The notes beneath the pieces were generated by a model. That model searched no databases. It was not told the DNA's origin and saw only the letters and a program-made list of their open reading frames with translations. A stretch of DNA of 64,000 bases from NCBI GenBank assembly GCA_949317995.1, contig OX439036.1:4829207-4893206 (forward strand), read 5' to 3'. Source of the stretch: Acholoe squamosa (taxonomy: Eukaryota > Annelida > Polychaeta > Phyllodocida > Polynoidae). The translations under genes and the position numbers were made by a program. The stretch's first letter is position 1, and every line of letters begins with the position of its first letter. Shown here one piece after another: positions 23,545-33,913 of the stretch.

Positions 23545-23714
23545 GATGCATGAATGCTGCCCTGGTGAGCTACATTCATGCATCATGTCGACCCTACAGG
23601 GTTGATACACTTCCACAGGGTTGGCATGATGCACCAATGAAGTGCTGATAAGCAGATGCGCCAGCACGTCATTGGTGCATATTGATGCCCAAGTGGATAC
23701 CAGCCTTCAAAGGG
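23545..23714. mobile_element. TTAA foldback MITE, partial
   Basis: Holds ATGCATGAATGCTGCCCTGGTGAG, GTCGACCCTACAGGGTTGATACAC and the hairpin CACCAATGAAGTGC...GCACGTCATTGGTG. Ends CTTCAAAGGG with TTAA at 23715-23718. The left outer arm is missing. Confidence 0.8.
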
Positions 23715-23875
23715 TTAAAAGGTTAAAAGCATATCTTCAAAGAACAAGATGAGAAGGCTTGCGACAAAGGTATTATTCGACGTTAAGTAGCCTTTAATTT
23801 CTTAGTGTGCTTTTCTTCAAAGCCATTATAACAAGTGCCAACAATAGATATTGGCTTACACACAAAGCGGGAAAA

Positions 23876-24301
23876 CAGTGTGGTGTTCCACAAGATGGCA
23901 ATATTTACAACTGGTTATAACTGGTTATGCATTTATAACACACAAAGAGTAAAACAGGTAGAAGTTTGGACAAACCACTACAATATCCCTATACACTGTC
24001 CTCTCTATACCCCCCTCACCCTGCCCCCACCACAACCACTACCTCTAACAACCCAGTGTGGTGTTTCACAAGCCAAAGATAATAATAGTCATGAAATATC
24101 CATCTCTAAAACCAAATTTTGACTGTTGCAAAGTTGCAACCACTACTATCTTGGTATGGTCTTACAGAGAAATACATTAGAACATACTGATGACCTTTGT
24201 AGAAACACTTGCCATTGTAAACCTACAACCAATCTTAAAACTGCTGTCACATCTAGTTATTACCGTTTGTAAATATTGCCAACTTGTGAAACACCACACA
24301 G
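23876..24301. mobile_element. CAGTGTGGTG-family MITE plus a fragment of another
   Basis: A full copy spans 24054-24301: CAGTGTGGTGTTTCACAAGC at the left, CTTGTGAAACACCACACAG at the right. Interior motifs ACAACCAATCTTAAAACTGC and GTAAATATTGCC are shared with 31297, 31564 and 32429. A truncated reverse-oriented copy starts at 23876 with CAGTGTGGTGTTCCACAAG. Confidence 0.85.
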
Positions 24302-24372
24302 GGGACTGTTTCAGACTTATTTGTTTCTAAAACCAAAGTGCACCATACCTACAACCACTCTAATCCATGTTT

Positions 24373-24766
24373 GTGGGGTGTTTCACAAGATAAAGGTAGC
24401 AATGGATATACAAATATAGATCTGTTTCTGTAGCGAAACTGTCACTACAGTGATTTTACAGCCATTCTCATCTTTGCTGGTCATTAAGCTAGATGCATTA
24501 GGATGTCTATACAAACATCAATATCTGCCTGTACATGCAGGGTTTCGAATAAGTGCTGGTCTTGAAAAAGACCCACGGATACAAAGGAATGAAAAATTGA
24601 AATATGCTATAATGCTAGTCTTGAGTCATCTTGAATAAGGGCAGCAGGTATAGACTGCTTGGAATTAATGAGCTATTTCTGCTATAGCCACCGCTGTTGC
24701 ATCCTTATGTCTATAGAATGGTATGTAAGCTGTTATAGGTGTGTAAACTTGTGAAACACCCCTCAG
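24373..24766. mobile_element. Relative of the CAGTGTGGTG family with a different interior
   Basis: GTGGGGTGTTTCACAAGATA at the left and AACTTGTGAAACACCCCTCAG at the right form inverted ends like those of the neighbouring element. The 390-bp interior is unrelated to the standard copies. Possibly a different deletion derivative of one parent transposon. Confidence 0.6.
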
Positions 24767-25019
24767 TAGTCTTTTTACCCCTTGTCCTCCGTTGAGTAGA
24801 TGTACTTGAGTGGATAGAGTTGTATGTAGTGGCTATGATGTACGATCTGAGGTCACGACTGTGGCACACGTATCGATGTCTTACCACCATCTCGGCCACT
24901 CGGCTATACCAGAACATTCACTGCGGACCAGACATTGGGGCTCCTTGGCTGAAATACCTGAACCAAGACAAACCAGTCCAATCTATTGTGTTTTTACATT
25001 AGCATGATGCATTGATTAA

Positions 25020-25185
25020 CCCTTTAGGGGCTGCTGATGCAGCAGCGCATCATGCCCATTGGTCATCATGATGCTACGATGAAGTACTGGTGACATAGGC
25101 GGGTCTAGTCTTCAGCACCTCATTGGTGCATCATGCAGGCCCTCCACAAGTGTATCAAATATGAAGGGTCAGCATGATGCATGGA
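25020..25185. mobile_element. TTAA foldback MITE, left part
   Basis: TTAA (25016-25019), then CCCTTTAGGGGCTGCTGATGC, the GCATCATGCCCATTGGTCATC motif and the CACCTCATTGGTGCATCATGC hairpin arm. The right terminus is lost. Confidence 0.8.
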
Positions 25186-25721
25186 GTAACACTGGTGGGT
25201 TATTCGCCATGGCTACATGGAACCAAGGCTATAATAATGCTCAACATGCTGGCCAAGGAACACAATACATTAATTATGTGGTGGAACTTTAAGAGAAACA
25301 CGCCAGAAATCGATTTCATACTGCAGAAGCCCCTACTGTTTGGAGGTGAAGGTGTCGTGTAGCCTCAGGGCCATGGAGTCAAACGCCTTTTGAACTAGGG
25401 TTCTTTAATTGGAGAAACCTTTCAGAAGTTGGAAAGTTTTCTTTGAATTTTAAACGACTTAGTTCAATGTCTGTTTCAAATATATACTGAAATGGAAATT
25501 ATGTCTGCTTTAGCTCCTTCTTTTGATATAGGGGTTTGAAATTTTGCACCTTGCATTTGATGATCACAAATTATGTCTGCGAACAGAGGTTTTCAGAAGC
25601 ATGTTTTGGAGATTCAGAAAAGAAAGAAGGATGAAACCATGACAACTGCTTTAAAAAAATGGTGGTGGCCCTAATACAAGGATTCTAACTTATCAAAGTA
25701 GAAAAGTGCTTACTTGACCAT

Positions 25722-25925
25722 AATGTTGAATCTACCAGGGATCCTCCTTAAACTCAACAATTAACCACCATAATTATAAAGCATGGAGCCAGTGTAGTTT
25801 TTACAAGAAGCCCCAGGTGGCAGTATGGTGGTACAAGGAATCTCTGAGAAAAATGATGATATCTCTCCATAAATAATGATGGATCTCTGGCAACTTTGGG
25901 ACGAGGATTCCATTGTTATTTCTGA
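25722..25925 (+). mobile_element. CACTGTA-family MITE, copy 2 (in duplication A)
   Basis: TGTTGAATCTACCAGGGATC, the central CAAGAAGCCCCAGGTGGCAG and GGCAACTTTGGGACGAGGAT are present. The extreme ends are degraded. Orthologous by position to 28749. Confidence 0.8.
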
Positions 25926-26246
25926 GACAGTCTCAAGTCTCAAGTCTCAAGCTGCCATCTTTTTTTCTTTTCTTCATGTAAGGCATAACCATCCCCTGGA
26001 ACCGCCTTATTAACTTTTTCCTCATTCTGTACTTTTATATCCTATGATAAAATAAATATGTTCATTATTACAGCTATTATTTTCCACCTGAGACGACGGG
26101 AACACCATATTATCAAATACCTGTCCTTTCATCTATGCACACATTTTATCCTATCCAATTATACATAATTTGACATCGTTATCACTTATCATAGCCTTCA
26201 GGTACAAAAAGATTAGCCCCCCCCCCACCCAAAGGCATGCAGTGAA

Positions 26247-26433
26247 CTCTTTAAGGGCCACTGATGCAGGAGTGTGCCAATGAAGTGCTGGCGGGTCTGC
26301 TCACCTGCGCTTCATTTCATCGAAGCAACATGCTGACCCTCTGGGAGTTTACCAACTCGTAGGGTCGGCATGAGGCATTAATGCAGCCCTAGCGAGGGCA
26401 TGATGCATTAATGCATCAGCGGCCCTTGAAGGG
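26247..26433. mobile_element. TTAA foldback MITE (in duplication A)
   Basis: Left end CTCTTTAAGGGCCACTGATGC after TGAA; right end CAGCGGCCCTTGAAGGG before TTAA (26434-26437). 187 bp. It lacks the GACGACAAATGGGCATGATGC part found in its partner at 29661, so it has lost about 40 bp. Confidence 0.85.
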
Positions 26434-27144
26434 TTAAGTAACTAAGTAAAGAAATGTCTTTTTATCGACCTATCAGTACCTTTATGCACGTTAGGCACTA
26501 AGTGAGGGTTCTAATTCAGTTCAGTATTGATTTTAATGATCTTCTTTAGGGCCAGGTTCAAGAGAAATTGTATTTATAAACATCAAAGTCAGATAAAAGC
26601 AAAGAGTGATCAGAATTATTCAAGATGTATTTTCATCAATTGCTTAGTACTTTATGCACTGAGTAAAGGTTGTAAGTCAATTTAATATTGGATTTCAAAG
26701 TCCTAGGCATGTTTTAAGGATACATTCAAGAAGAATCGTGTAAAGCAAATAAATCCTTCACTTCAAATATAAAAGTAAACAGTTATTACAGGATTATTCA
26801 GAAGGTTCATAAATGAGTTTTCAAATGGAATTTTAGAGGGTTAGCTGAGCCCAAATAACACTGCTTATCTTACAGTGATCAATTATAGTAGTTTACTCAT
26901 TCATGATCAGTTATCACATAAAATATACCAACTTGGATAAGGTGTACCTTTCCCGGTCTTGAATTGTTTTTCGAGGCTCACCATTTTATATTTTTTTTAC
27001 TACTATTTTGGATATAATCTATACAATGTGTGCTAGAAAGCATGATGTCCTTCACTTATATGTTGCCCTAGCGAGTTACTCACCCACCTGCTGTGAGGAT
27101 TATAAGCCAGGAGGGGCCAGCCCTCCCTTTAAGGAAATGTTAAT

Positions 27145-27320
27145 CCCTTAAAGGCAGATGGTGCAATAATACATCATTTTGGACATGATGCATTCATGTA
27201 TCTTGCCAACAGCTTGACATTAATGATTCCCTGTCAAAAAGCGTATTAAGGCTGTATTTGTGCATCATACCAACCTTACATGCTCCCAGAGGGTTGGCAT
27301 TATGTATCAATGACGTGCTG
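27145..27320. mobile_element. Decayed TTAA foldback MITE
   Basis: GTTAATCCCTTAAAGGCAGATGG, GACATGATGCATTCATGTATC and TCCCAGAGGGTTGGCATTATG match family motifs. Ends are eroded and the order is disturbed. Confidence 0.55.
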
Positions 27321-27400
27321 CTCAGCCTAGTGTTGCAAGATCTGTTGCGCATTGCTATTGAATATTTTTCAGGTGAAATCGGATTTATGGTTCTTACACA

Positions 27401-27581
27401 CACTGTAGAAAATTGCAGCCAAAATAATTGCAAACCATTGTCCCAAAGTTGCCAGAAATCTATTGTCGTCCTCCTGGGGGCTTTGTAAAAACTACACTGG
27501 TTCACTGCAATACGGTAACCCTGGTTCACTGTTCAGTTTTACGACGATCCCTGGTAGATTCAACAATTATTTTTCACAGTG
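27401..27581 (-). mobile_element. CACTGTA-family MITE, copy 3 (in duplication A)
   Basis: Minus orientation: CACTGTAGAAAAT at the left, GATTCAACAATTATTTTTCACAGTG at the right. CCAAAGTTGCCAGAAATC and TACACTGGTTCACTGCAATA lie between. Its duplication partner is 30604. Confidence 0.85.
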
Positions 27582-28748
27582 TTTTCTTACACAGAACTTA
27601 CAGGGTTAATATGAAGATACTTAGTTCTCGATTAAGAAGATGATAGGGTGAGTCCGGGACAGGGAAACTTTGCACAGAAAGTGGACCCTGGGATTAGTAA
27701 GAGCTCTTTAATCTCTGCGTTTTAAGAAGATCTAAGAATCTGGAAGTGATCTCACATCTTGTGGCATTAGAATCAGGGTTTTTAGTTTATAAAATGTTTG
27801 AAGTGGAATGCTTTTTCACTTTGGCAGAGAGGGGCAAGCTTCTTGAGTACATGGGACCTGGGTATCAGTTAACATGAATCTTTTTTTTCATAATCAATCA
27901 TAATCAAACTTTTAATATTCATTTAATGATGCTCAGGTAAATGAATTTTTAGTCATATGTTCAATATATACTCTTAAAATAGATACATAAAATAAATAGA
28001 ATTCCTTCTTGAGTACATGGGAATGGGGTATCATTTAACATAAACCCTGTTTGGAGGTGAAGGTGTTGTGTAGCCTCAGGGCCATGGAGTCAAAAGCCTT
28101 TTGAACTAGGGTTCTTTAATTGGAGAGGTGAAATCTTGAACCAAAACCTTTCAGAAGTTGGAAAAACTTCTTTGAATTTTAAGTGACTTAGATCGATGTC
28201 TGTATCAAAAATATTGTGAAATGGAATTGTTTCTGCTTTATTTCCTGATATTGGGGGTTTGAAATTGTGCATCTGGCATTGATGATCACTGATTATGGCT
28301 GCAAGCAGAGGGTTTGGAAGCATGTTTTGAAGATTAAAAAAGAAAGAAGGATGAAACCATGACAACTACTTAACGTTGGTGGTACCCCTAATACAAGGAT
28401 TCTAAACGATCAAAGTAGAAAAGTGCTAGAATTACCATAATAATTTTACTCAAGACGTTATAGGCTCAGCATATGTTGGGGTTGTGCCTCATTTACTTGG
28501 AATGTGAGTTAACAGTGGACTTATACACAGGGGTTACATCACCTGTGTCCTATGGCGTTTGGCCTTATTCACGGTGCGTCTTATACATGTTGATTTAAGC
28601 ACTATGATAAGGTACTAAAATGACCAAAATGTGTCCTATAACACTTAACCCACTTCAGGGTTCATACAAAAAGCAAGGGGCGTCTTATATGCTCGGATTC
28701 ACTGGAGTACCTTTATAGATTAGACAGAATGGACTGGTGTACAGTATA

Positions 28749-28981
28749 CACTGTAAAAGAAAAAAAAGTTTAATCTACCAGGGATCCTTGTTAAACTGAA
28801 CAATTAACCACCGTAATTGTAGAGCATGGAGCCAGTGTAGTTTTTACAAGAAGCCCCAGGTGGCAGTATGGTGATACAAGGAATCTCTGCGAAAATAATG
28901 ATATCTCTCCATAAATAATGGTGGATATCTGGCAACTTTGGGACAAGGATTCTGTTGTTATTTATCTGTTATTCTACAGTG
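28749..28981 (+). mobile_element. CACTGTA-family MITE, copy 4, best ends
   Basis: Flanked as TA|CACTGTAAAAGA ... TTCTACAGTG|TA, giving a TA target duplication typical of Tc1/mariner-type elements. 233 bp with the conserved CAAGAAGCCCCAGGTGGCAG centre. Confidence 0.9.
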
Positions 28982-29660
28982 TACGGAGCTCAGGTGTGTA
29001 AACTTTACACAACCATGTATACCTTTGTGACTGCACAAATAGAGATGTATTGCACCTGCCTACATTGTGTATCCAATCATCCCCTTTTTCCTCTATTATG
29101 GCTACTAACAAGGTCATACAATGAAAGTTATTAAGGGGGTAGGTTCAGTACATAGGAACGCCTGTAATTAATCCATAGAATCTTTATTAATTACAGAGGC
29201 AGGGATGGGCCAACCTTACCCCTGGTCACTATGATCATGTCACTTACACTTGGTGTCCTCGGAAGGCATTTCCCAACAGTGTTAATTAGCATCGCTAAGA
29301 AATGCCTCCAAATCCTCTACATGATAACACTACATTAACTATGGCAGTTAACAGTGCAAGTCTCAAGCTGCCATCTTGTTTTGTTTTCTACATGTAAGGC
29401 ATAATCATCCCCTGTAACCGCCTTATTAACTTTCTCCTCATTCTACTTATATATCCTATGATAAAAGAAATATGTTCTTTATTACAGCTATCATTTTCCA
29501 CCTGAGGCGACGGGAACACCACATTACCAAATACCTGTCATTGTATCTATGCACACATTTCATTCTATCCAATTATACATAATTTGACATTGTTATCACT
29601 TATCATAGCCTTCAGGTACAAAAAGATTACCCCCCCCCCCACCCAAAGGCATGGAGTGAA

Positions 29661-29888
29661 CTCTTTAAGGGCCACTGATGCAGGAGTGTGCCAATGAAGT
29701 GCTGGCGGGTCTGCTCACCTGCGCTTCATTTCATCAGAGCAACATGCTGACCCTCTGGGAGTTTACCAACCCATAGGGTCAGCATGATGCATTAATGCAG
29801 CCCTAGCGAGTTACTCATCAGGGCTGCATTCATGCATCATGACGACAAATGGGCATGATGCATTAATGCATCAGTGGCCCTTGAAGGG
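29661..29888. mobile_element. TTAA foldback MITE (in duplication B)
   Basis: 228 bp; ends CTCTTTAAGGGCCACTGATGC and CAGTGGCCCTTGAAGGG with TTAA at 29889-29892. All internal hairpins are present, including the GCAGCCCTAGCGAGTTACTC / AGGGCTGCATTCATGCATC pair. Confidence 0.9.
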
Positions 29889-30126
29889 TTAAGTAACTTA
29901 GTAAAGAAATGTCTTTTTATTGACCTATCAGTACCTTAATGCACTTTAGGCACTAAGTGAGGGTTCTAGTTAAGTTCAGTATTAATTTCAATGATCTTCT
30001 TTAGGGCCAGGTGGAAGAAAAATTGCATATATAAACATCAAAGTCAGATAAAAGCAAAGAGTGTTCAGAATTATTCTATATTTAATCTACCAAACATGAG
30101 TTTTAAAAATGAGATGCAGTACTACC

Positions 30127-30575
30127 GAGTTACTCACCTGCACACTGTGATGGTGCACCATGCATCAAGGGAGCAGTACTAGCGAGTTACTCACCCGCAC
30201 ACTGTGATGGTGCACCATGCATCAAGGGAGCAGTACTAGCGAGTTACTCACCTGCACGCTGTGATGGTGCACCATGCATCAAGGGAGCAGTACTAGCGAG
30301 TTACTCACCTGCACACTGTGATGGTGCACCATGCATCAAGGGAGCAGTACTAGCGAGTTACTCACCTGCACACTGTGATGGTGCACCATGCATCAAGGGA
30401 GCAGTACTAGCGAGTTACTCACCTGCACGCTGTGATGGTGCACCATGCATCAAGGGAGCAGTACTAGCGAGTTACTCACCTGCACGCTGTGATGGTGCAC
30501 CATGCATCAAGAGAGCAGTACTAGCGAGTTACTCACCTGCAGGCTTTGATGGTACACCATGCATCAAGGGATAAT
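30127..30575. repeat. 57-bp tandem array, eight units
   Basis: Units start with GAGTTACTCACCTGCAC at 30127, 30184, 30241, 30298, 30355, 30412, 30469 and 30526. Internal units are nearly identical; the last is diverged. AGCGAGTTACTCACC and GGTGCACCATGCATCA resemble interior pieces of the TTAA foldback element, so the array may have grown from such a fragment. Confidence 0.95.
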
Positions 30576-30603
30576 TGGCCAAGAGGAATCAGGTTGTTTG
30601 CTA

Positions 30604-30809
30604 CTGTACATTGCATTTGAACCAAAACATATAGCCAAAATAATGGCAGAATCCTTGTCCCAAAGTTGCCAGAAATCCTCCCTCATTTTCAAAAAGATTC
30701 CTCGTGCCACTGTACTGTACACTAGCTCACTGCAATACAAGTAGAATGGTGGCTCACTCGTCAGTTTTACTAGGATCCCTGGTAGATTCAACAGTTATTT
30801 TTCACAGTG
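30604..30809 (-). mobile_element. CACTGTA-family MITE, copy 5 (in duplication B)
   Basis: Minus orientation; right end GATTCAACAGTTATTTTTCACAGTG, CCCAAAGTTGCCAGAAATCC inside. Partner of 27401. The left terminus is worn. Confidence 0.8.
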
Positions 30810-31215
30810 TTTTCTTACACAGAACCTAAAGGGTTAATATATATAGAACCCCACTTCTCGATTGAGAAGACGATGGGGGGAGTCCGGGAAACCTTTTAGG
30901 AGAAAGTCGACCCTGTGATCAGTAAGAGCACTTTAATCTCTGCGTTTTAAGAAGATCTAAGCATCTTGATGTGATCTTGCATCTTGTGGCATTGGAATCA
31001 AGTGCTTTTAGTTTATAAAATGTTTTGAAGTGGAATGCTATTTCACATTGGCGGAGAGAGGCAAGCTTCTTGAGTACATAGGACTGGGGTATCAGTTAAC
31101 ATGAGTTGTGTTTTTTGAATCAATAATCATCAAGCTTTTAAGAATAATTAAATGTTCAGATTAATGATATTTTTAGTCATATGTTCAAAGAACCCTTAAG
31201 ATAGATATATAAGGT

Positions 31216-31563
31216 TGTAGGGGTCGGGGAAACACCGGGATTCAAACCCGGATCTGCCAACTTGCAAGTGACTGCTCTACCATTGAGTTTCATCCCCAGT
31301 GTGGTGTTTCACAAGCTGGCAATATTTACAACCGGTCATAACTAGATGTGATAGCAGTTTTAAGATTGGTTGTAAGCTTACAATGGCAGGTGTTTCTATA
31401 TAAGTCATCTGTATACTCTAATGTATTGACCATGCCAATATAGGAGTGGTTGCACCTTTGCAACAGTCATAATTTGTGTTTAGAAATGGATATGTCTTGA
31501 GTATTATTATCTTTGGTTTGTGAAACACCACTAAGACCTGACCTTTTCTGCATTCTACCTCCA
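31216..31563 (-). mobile_element. tRNA-bearing TIR element T5, split by a MITE
   Basis: On the minus strand a tRNA-like sequence (about 31225-31296; B box GGTTTGAATCC, anticodon loop TTGCAAG, formally GCA/Cys) precedes TGTAG-type end sequence at 31216. The opposite end, AGACCTGACC...CTACCTCCA (about 31535-31563), matches the inverted left end of T3. A CAGTGTGGTG MITE lies between, so T5 is older than that insertion. Confidence 0.65.
31297..31534. mobile_element. CAGTGTGGTG-family MITE nested in T5
   Basis: CAGTGTGGTGTTTCACAAGC at the left and GTTTGTGAAACACCACTA at the right. The interior ACAACCGGTCATAACTAG...AGATAATAAT-type sequence is in reverse order to 31564-31786. It separates the tRNA-like body of T5 from its left end. 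Confidence 0.8.
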
Positions 31564-31786
31564 CTGTGTGGTGTTTCACAAGCCAAAGATAATAATGGTC
31601 ATAAAATAGCCATTTCTAACCCCCTATTACGACTGTTGTAAAGTTACAACCACTCCTATCTGTGTCGGGTCATATAGAGAAATATACAAATGGTCTTTGT
31701 AGAAACACCTACTATTGTAACTCTACAACAAATCTTAAAACTACTAACACATCTCGTTATGAAACACCTTGTGAAACACCACACTG
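31564..31786. mobile_element. CAGTGTGGTG-family MITE
   Basis: CTGTGTGGTGTTTCACAAGC to CTTGTGAAACACCACACTG, 223 bp, with CAAAGATAATAATGGTCAT and CTACAACAAATCTTAAAACT. It directly abuts the end of T5. Confidence 0.85.
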
Positions 31787-32079
31787 GTAAACGACCATGT
31801 CACTATGTTTTGATTTCTTTTACTTTACATAACTTGGGTCTAACGCTAAAAGGCATTTCAGGCATTCACGATTTCATAACCAAGTGTATTTACAAAGCAT
31901 AATATAAATGTCCAGGGGCTAGTACGGGTAATGGCTGCCTCTCAAAATTGGCCAAAATTGGCTATTGTCAGTGATTGCTTAAAACGATACAGAAGGCAAT
32001 GCTAAAATACATTTACTACCCTAACATAGACCTCTAGTCCTTTATCTTTGTATTATTCATGACCATATCATATATTCTA

Positions 32080-32328
32080 GCGTACAATGTAAGAAAAATG
32101 TCGTCAAAATAAAGACCGATTCCATGGTCCAAAGTTGCCAGAGATCCTTTATTAGTTTCATAAAAATGGCATTATTTACACAAAGATTCCTTGTACCATC
32201 ACACTGCCACTTGGGGATTCTTGTGAAAGCTACACTGTCTCTCTGCTAAATAAGCAGGGAACCTTTAGTTCACTGTTCAGTTTTACAAGGATCCCTGGTT
32301 AATTCGATTGTAATTTCTTACAGCGTAT
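32080..32328 (-). mobile_element. CACTGTA-family MITE, copy 6
   Basis: Has CCAAAGTTGCCAGAGATCC, CACACTGCCACTTGGGGATTC and TTTTACAAGGATCCCTGG in the expected order. Terminal bases are mutated (ACAATGTAAGAAA, CTTACAGCG). Confidence 0.75.
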
Positions 32329-32428
32329 TGTTGACAGAGTAGACAAGATAACCAATGGAGTTACTTCTAAATGCAATATTGAAGAGGGCAAAAATCACAG
32401 CGCAGTCAGATTTGTCGTTTCGATACTT

Positions 32429-32676
32429 CTGTGTGGTGTTTCACAAGCAAAAGATAATAATAGTCATAAGTCATCCATTTCTAAAACTAAGTTATGACTA
32501 TTGCAAAGTTACAACCACTCCTATGTTGGTCTAATCATAGAGAGATACACATTAGATTATACTGATGACCTTTGTAGAAACACCTGCTATTGTAAGCCTA
32601 CAACCAATCTTAAAACTGCCATCACATCTGGTTATGACTGGTTGTAAATATTGCCAGCTTGTGAAACACCACACTG
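32429..32676. mobile_element. CAGTGTGGTG-family MITE
   Basis: CTGTGTGGTGTTTCACAAGC to GCTTGTGAAACACCACACTG, 248 bp. Same internal order as 24054-24301, to which it looks very similar. Confidence 0.9.
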
Positions 32677-33705
32677 GGGATAGTAACTGCTGGGTATCAG
32701 CCGGTTAAGTAGGTTATTATCAGCAGGTAGGGGGTGTCTTTTCATCACGGTTTCTATATTTTATGACTGCATACGGTCTTATGATGGTAAGATATTCTTA
32801 CACGGTTAACTCATATGCAGCTATTTGGTCTTTTGTGTGACCAGTTAACAACCTCGATGCCATGTTTATCTTGAAGTAAAATAATTTTGTACTTTCCTGC
32901 TTTTTATTTCCACAAGAATGTCTTTAAGATGAATAGACTGTTCCAATATTACACAGAAATATCATGTACGTATAGATCTAGTTACATAAAATTCTTACCA
33001 AACTATTTGAGATTGATCATGTCATAGTGTGAAAGGGTTCATCATTATCGGCCAATAGGCTTATTAAAGCTCATCAGAGCAGTTGATTTAGCTTTGTAGT
33101 TCCTAATCATTGACATTACATTGGCATATATTGTCACACATTCCACAGCAAGATAACGGCAATATAGCCACAGGGAGGCAAAAGACGTTAGGTTGTGTTA
33201 AACCAATTTTCTCTTATGGCAGACAGGTACATAACATTTTGTCTTGAGTAAAAATAGTACAATTGGAACAGAAACGGCCCCAGTACTGCCTAGTCCCAAC
33301 AAACCCTGTGGAGCCTGGTGCCTTTCTCAGCGTCTAACCATGCAGACTGGTTGCCTGCGACTCTTTGTTTTCCGGCCGCTTGATCAAGAGGAAAACGCAC
33401 ATTTAATGTGAAGGCGATATTAGAAGTGACGGATGACTCGTAAAGTCAAGTGGAAGGAATTAATAAGCTGATAAATTGAGACTCAATGAGACACTCCACC
33501 CCACTAACTTTACCCATTCCCTCCCTTTATCATTGTCAGACACTGCTCTCCTTACATGCCTATATAACCCTGCAAGAAGCGATATATTCTTGTTACCCTA
33601 TGAATTCTGAAATTTATTGATTTTAAGTTTGCCATTGTTGGCTATGTAGTCAATCTTGCTTGCCTCATTTTCTTGGTTGCTGTATTCAGTGGTTATTATA
33701 CAATT
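32677..33705. other. Repeat-poor intergenic stretch
   Basis: No gene recognised. 33340-33480 is repeat-free, with TTGATCAAGAGGAAAACG and GGAATTAATAAGCTGATAAA, and could be regulatory. Confidence 0.4.
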
Positions 33706-33790
33706 CTCTGTCTGTCTGTTTGTCTGTCTGTCTGTGTCTGTCTCTCTGCCTGTCTCTCTTTTTTCGTCTCCCTCTCTGCCTCTCCCTATA
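33706..33790. repeat. CTGT/CT microsatellite
   Basis: GTCTGTCTGT and CTCTCTGCC repeats. Ser/Leu/Phe-rich frames of 74-101 codons on the plus strand derive from it. Confidence 0.95.
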
Positions 33791-33913
33791 TTCCTCTTCA
33801 TTTACACATTTTTCAGATTCCCCTCTCTCCTCCCCTTCACCTCCCCATCGTCCTTTTTTCTCTCCAGTCCCTCTTTATAATTGCCCCCTCTCCCGAAACC
33901 TGTATGCATCTAA

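Larger units (their letters stand above)
25336..28046. repeat. ~2.7-kb tandem segmental duplication, copy A
   Basis: Begins CTGTTTGGAGGTGAAGGTG, as does copy B at 28047. Collinear landmarks are shared, each with moderate divergence and small indels: the CACTGTA MITE (25722), CTCAAGCTGCCATCTT (about 25948), the TTAA MITE (26247), AAGTCAGATAAAAGCAAAGAG (about 26585), a second CACTGTA MITE (27401) and GTAAGAGCTCTTTAATCTCTG (about 27698). Copy A retains ~700 bp (26650-27380) that has no counterpart in B. It contains no host gene. Confidence 0.85.
28047..31210. repeat. ~2.7-kb tandem segmental duplication, copy B
   Basis: Matches copy A in order, with insertions: about 300 bp at 28440-28740, about 370 bp at 28990-29360, and a 57-bp satellite array at 30127-30575. 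The join at 28046/28047 is head to tail. Since both TTAA and CACTGTA elements occur at matching places in A and B, those insertions predate the duplication. Confidence 0.85.
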
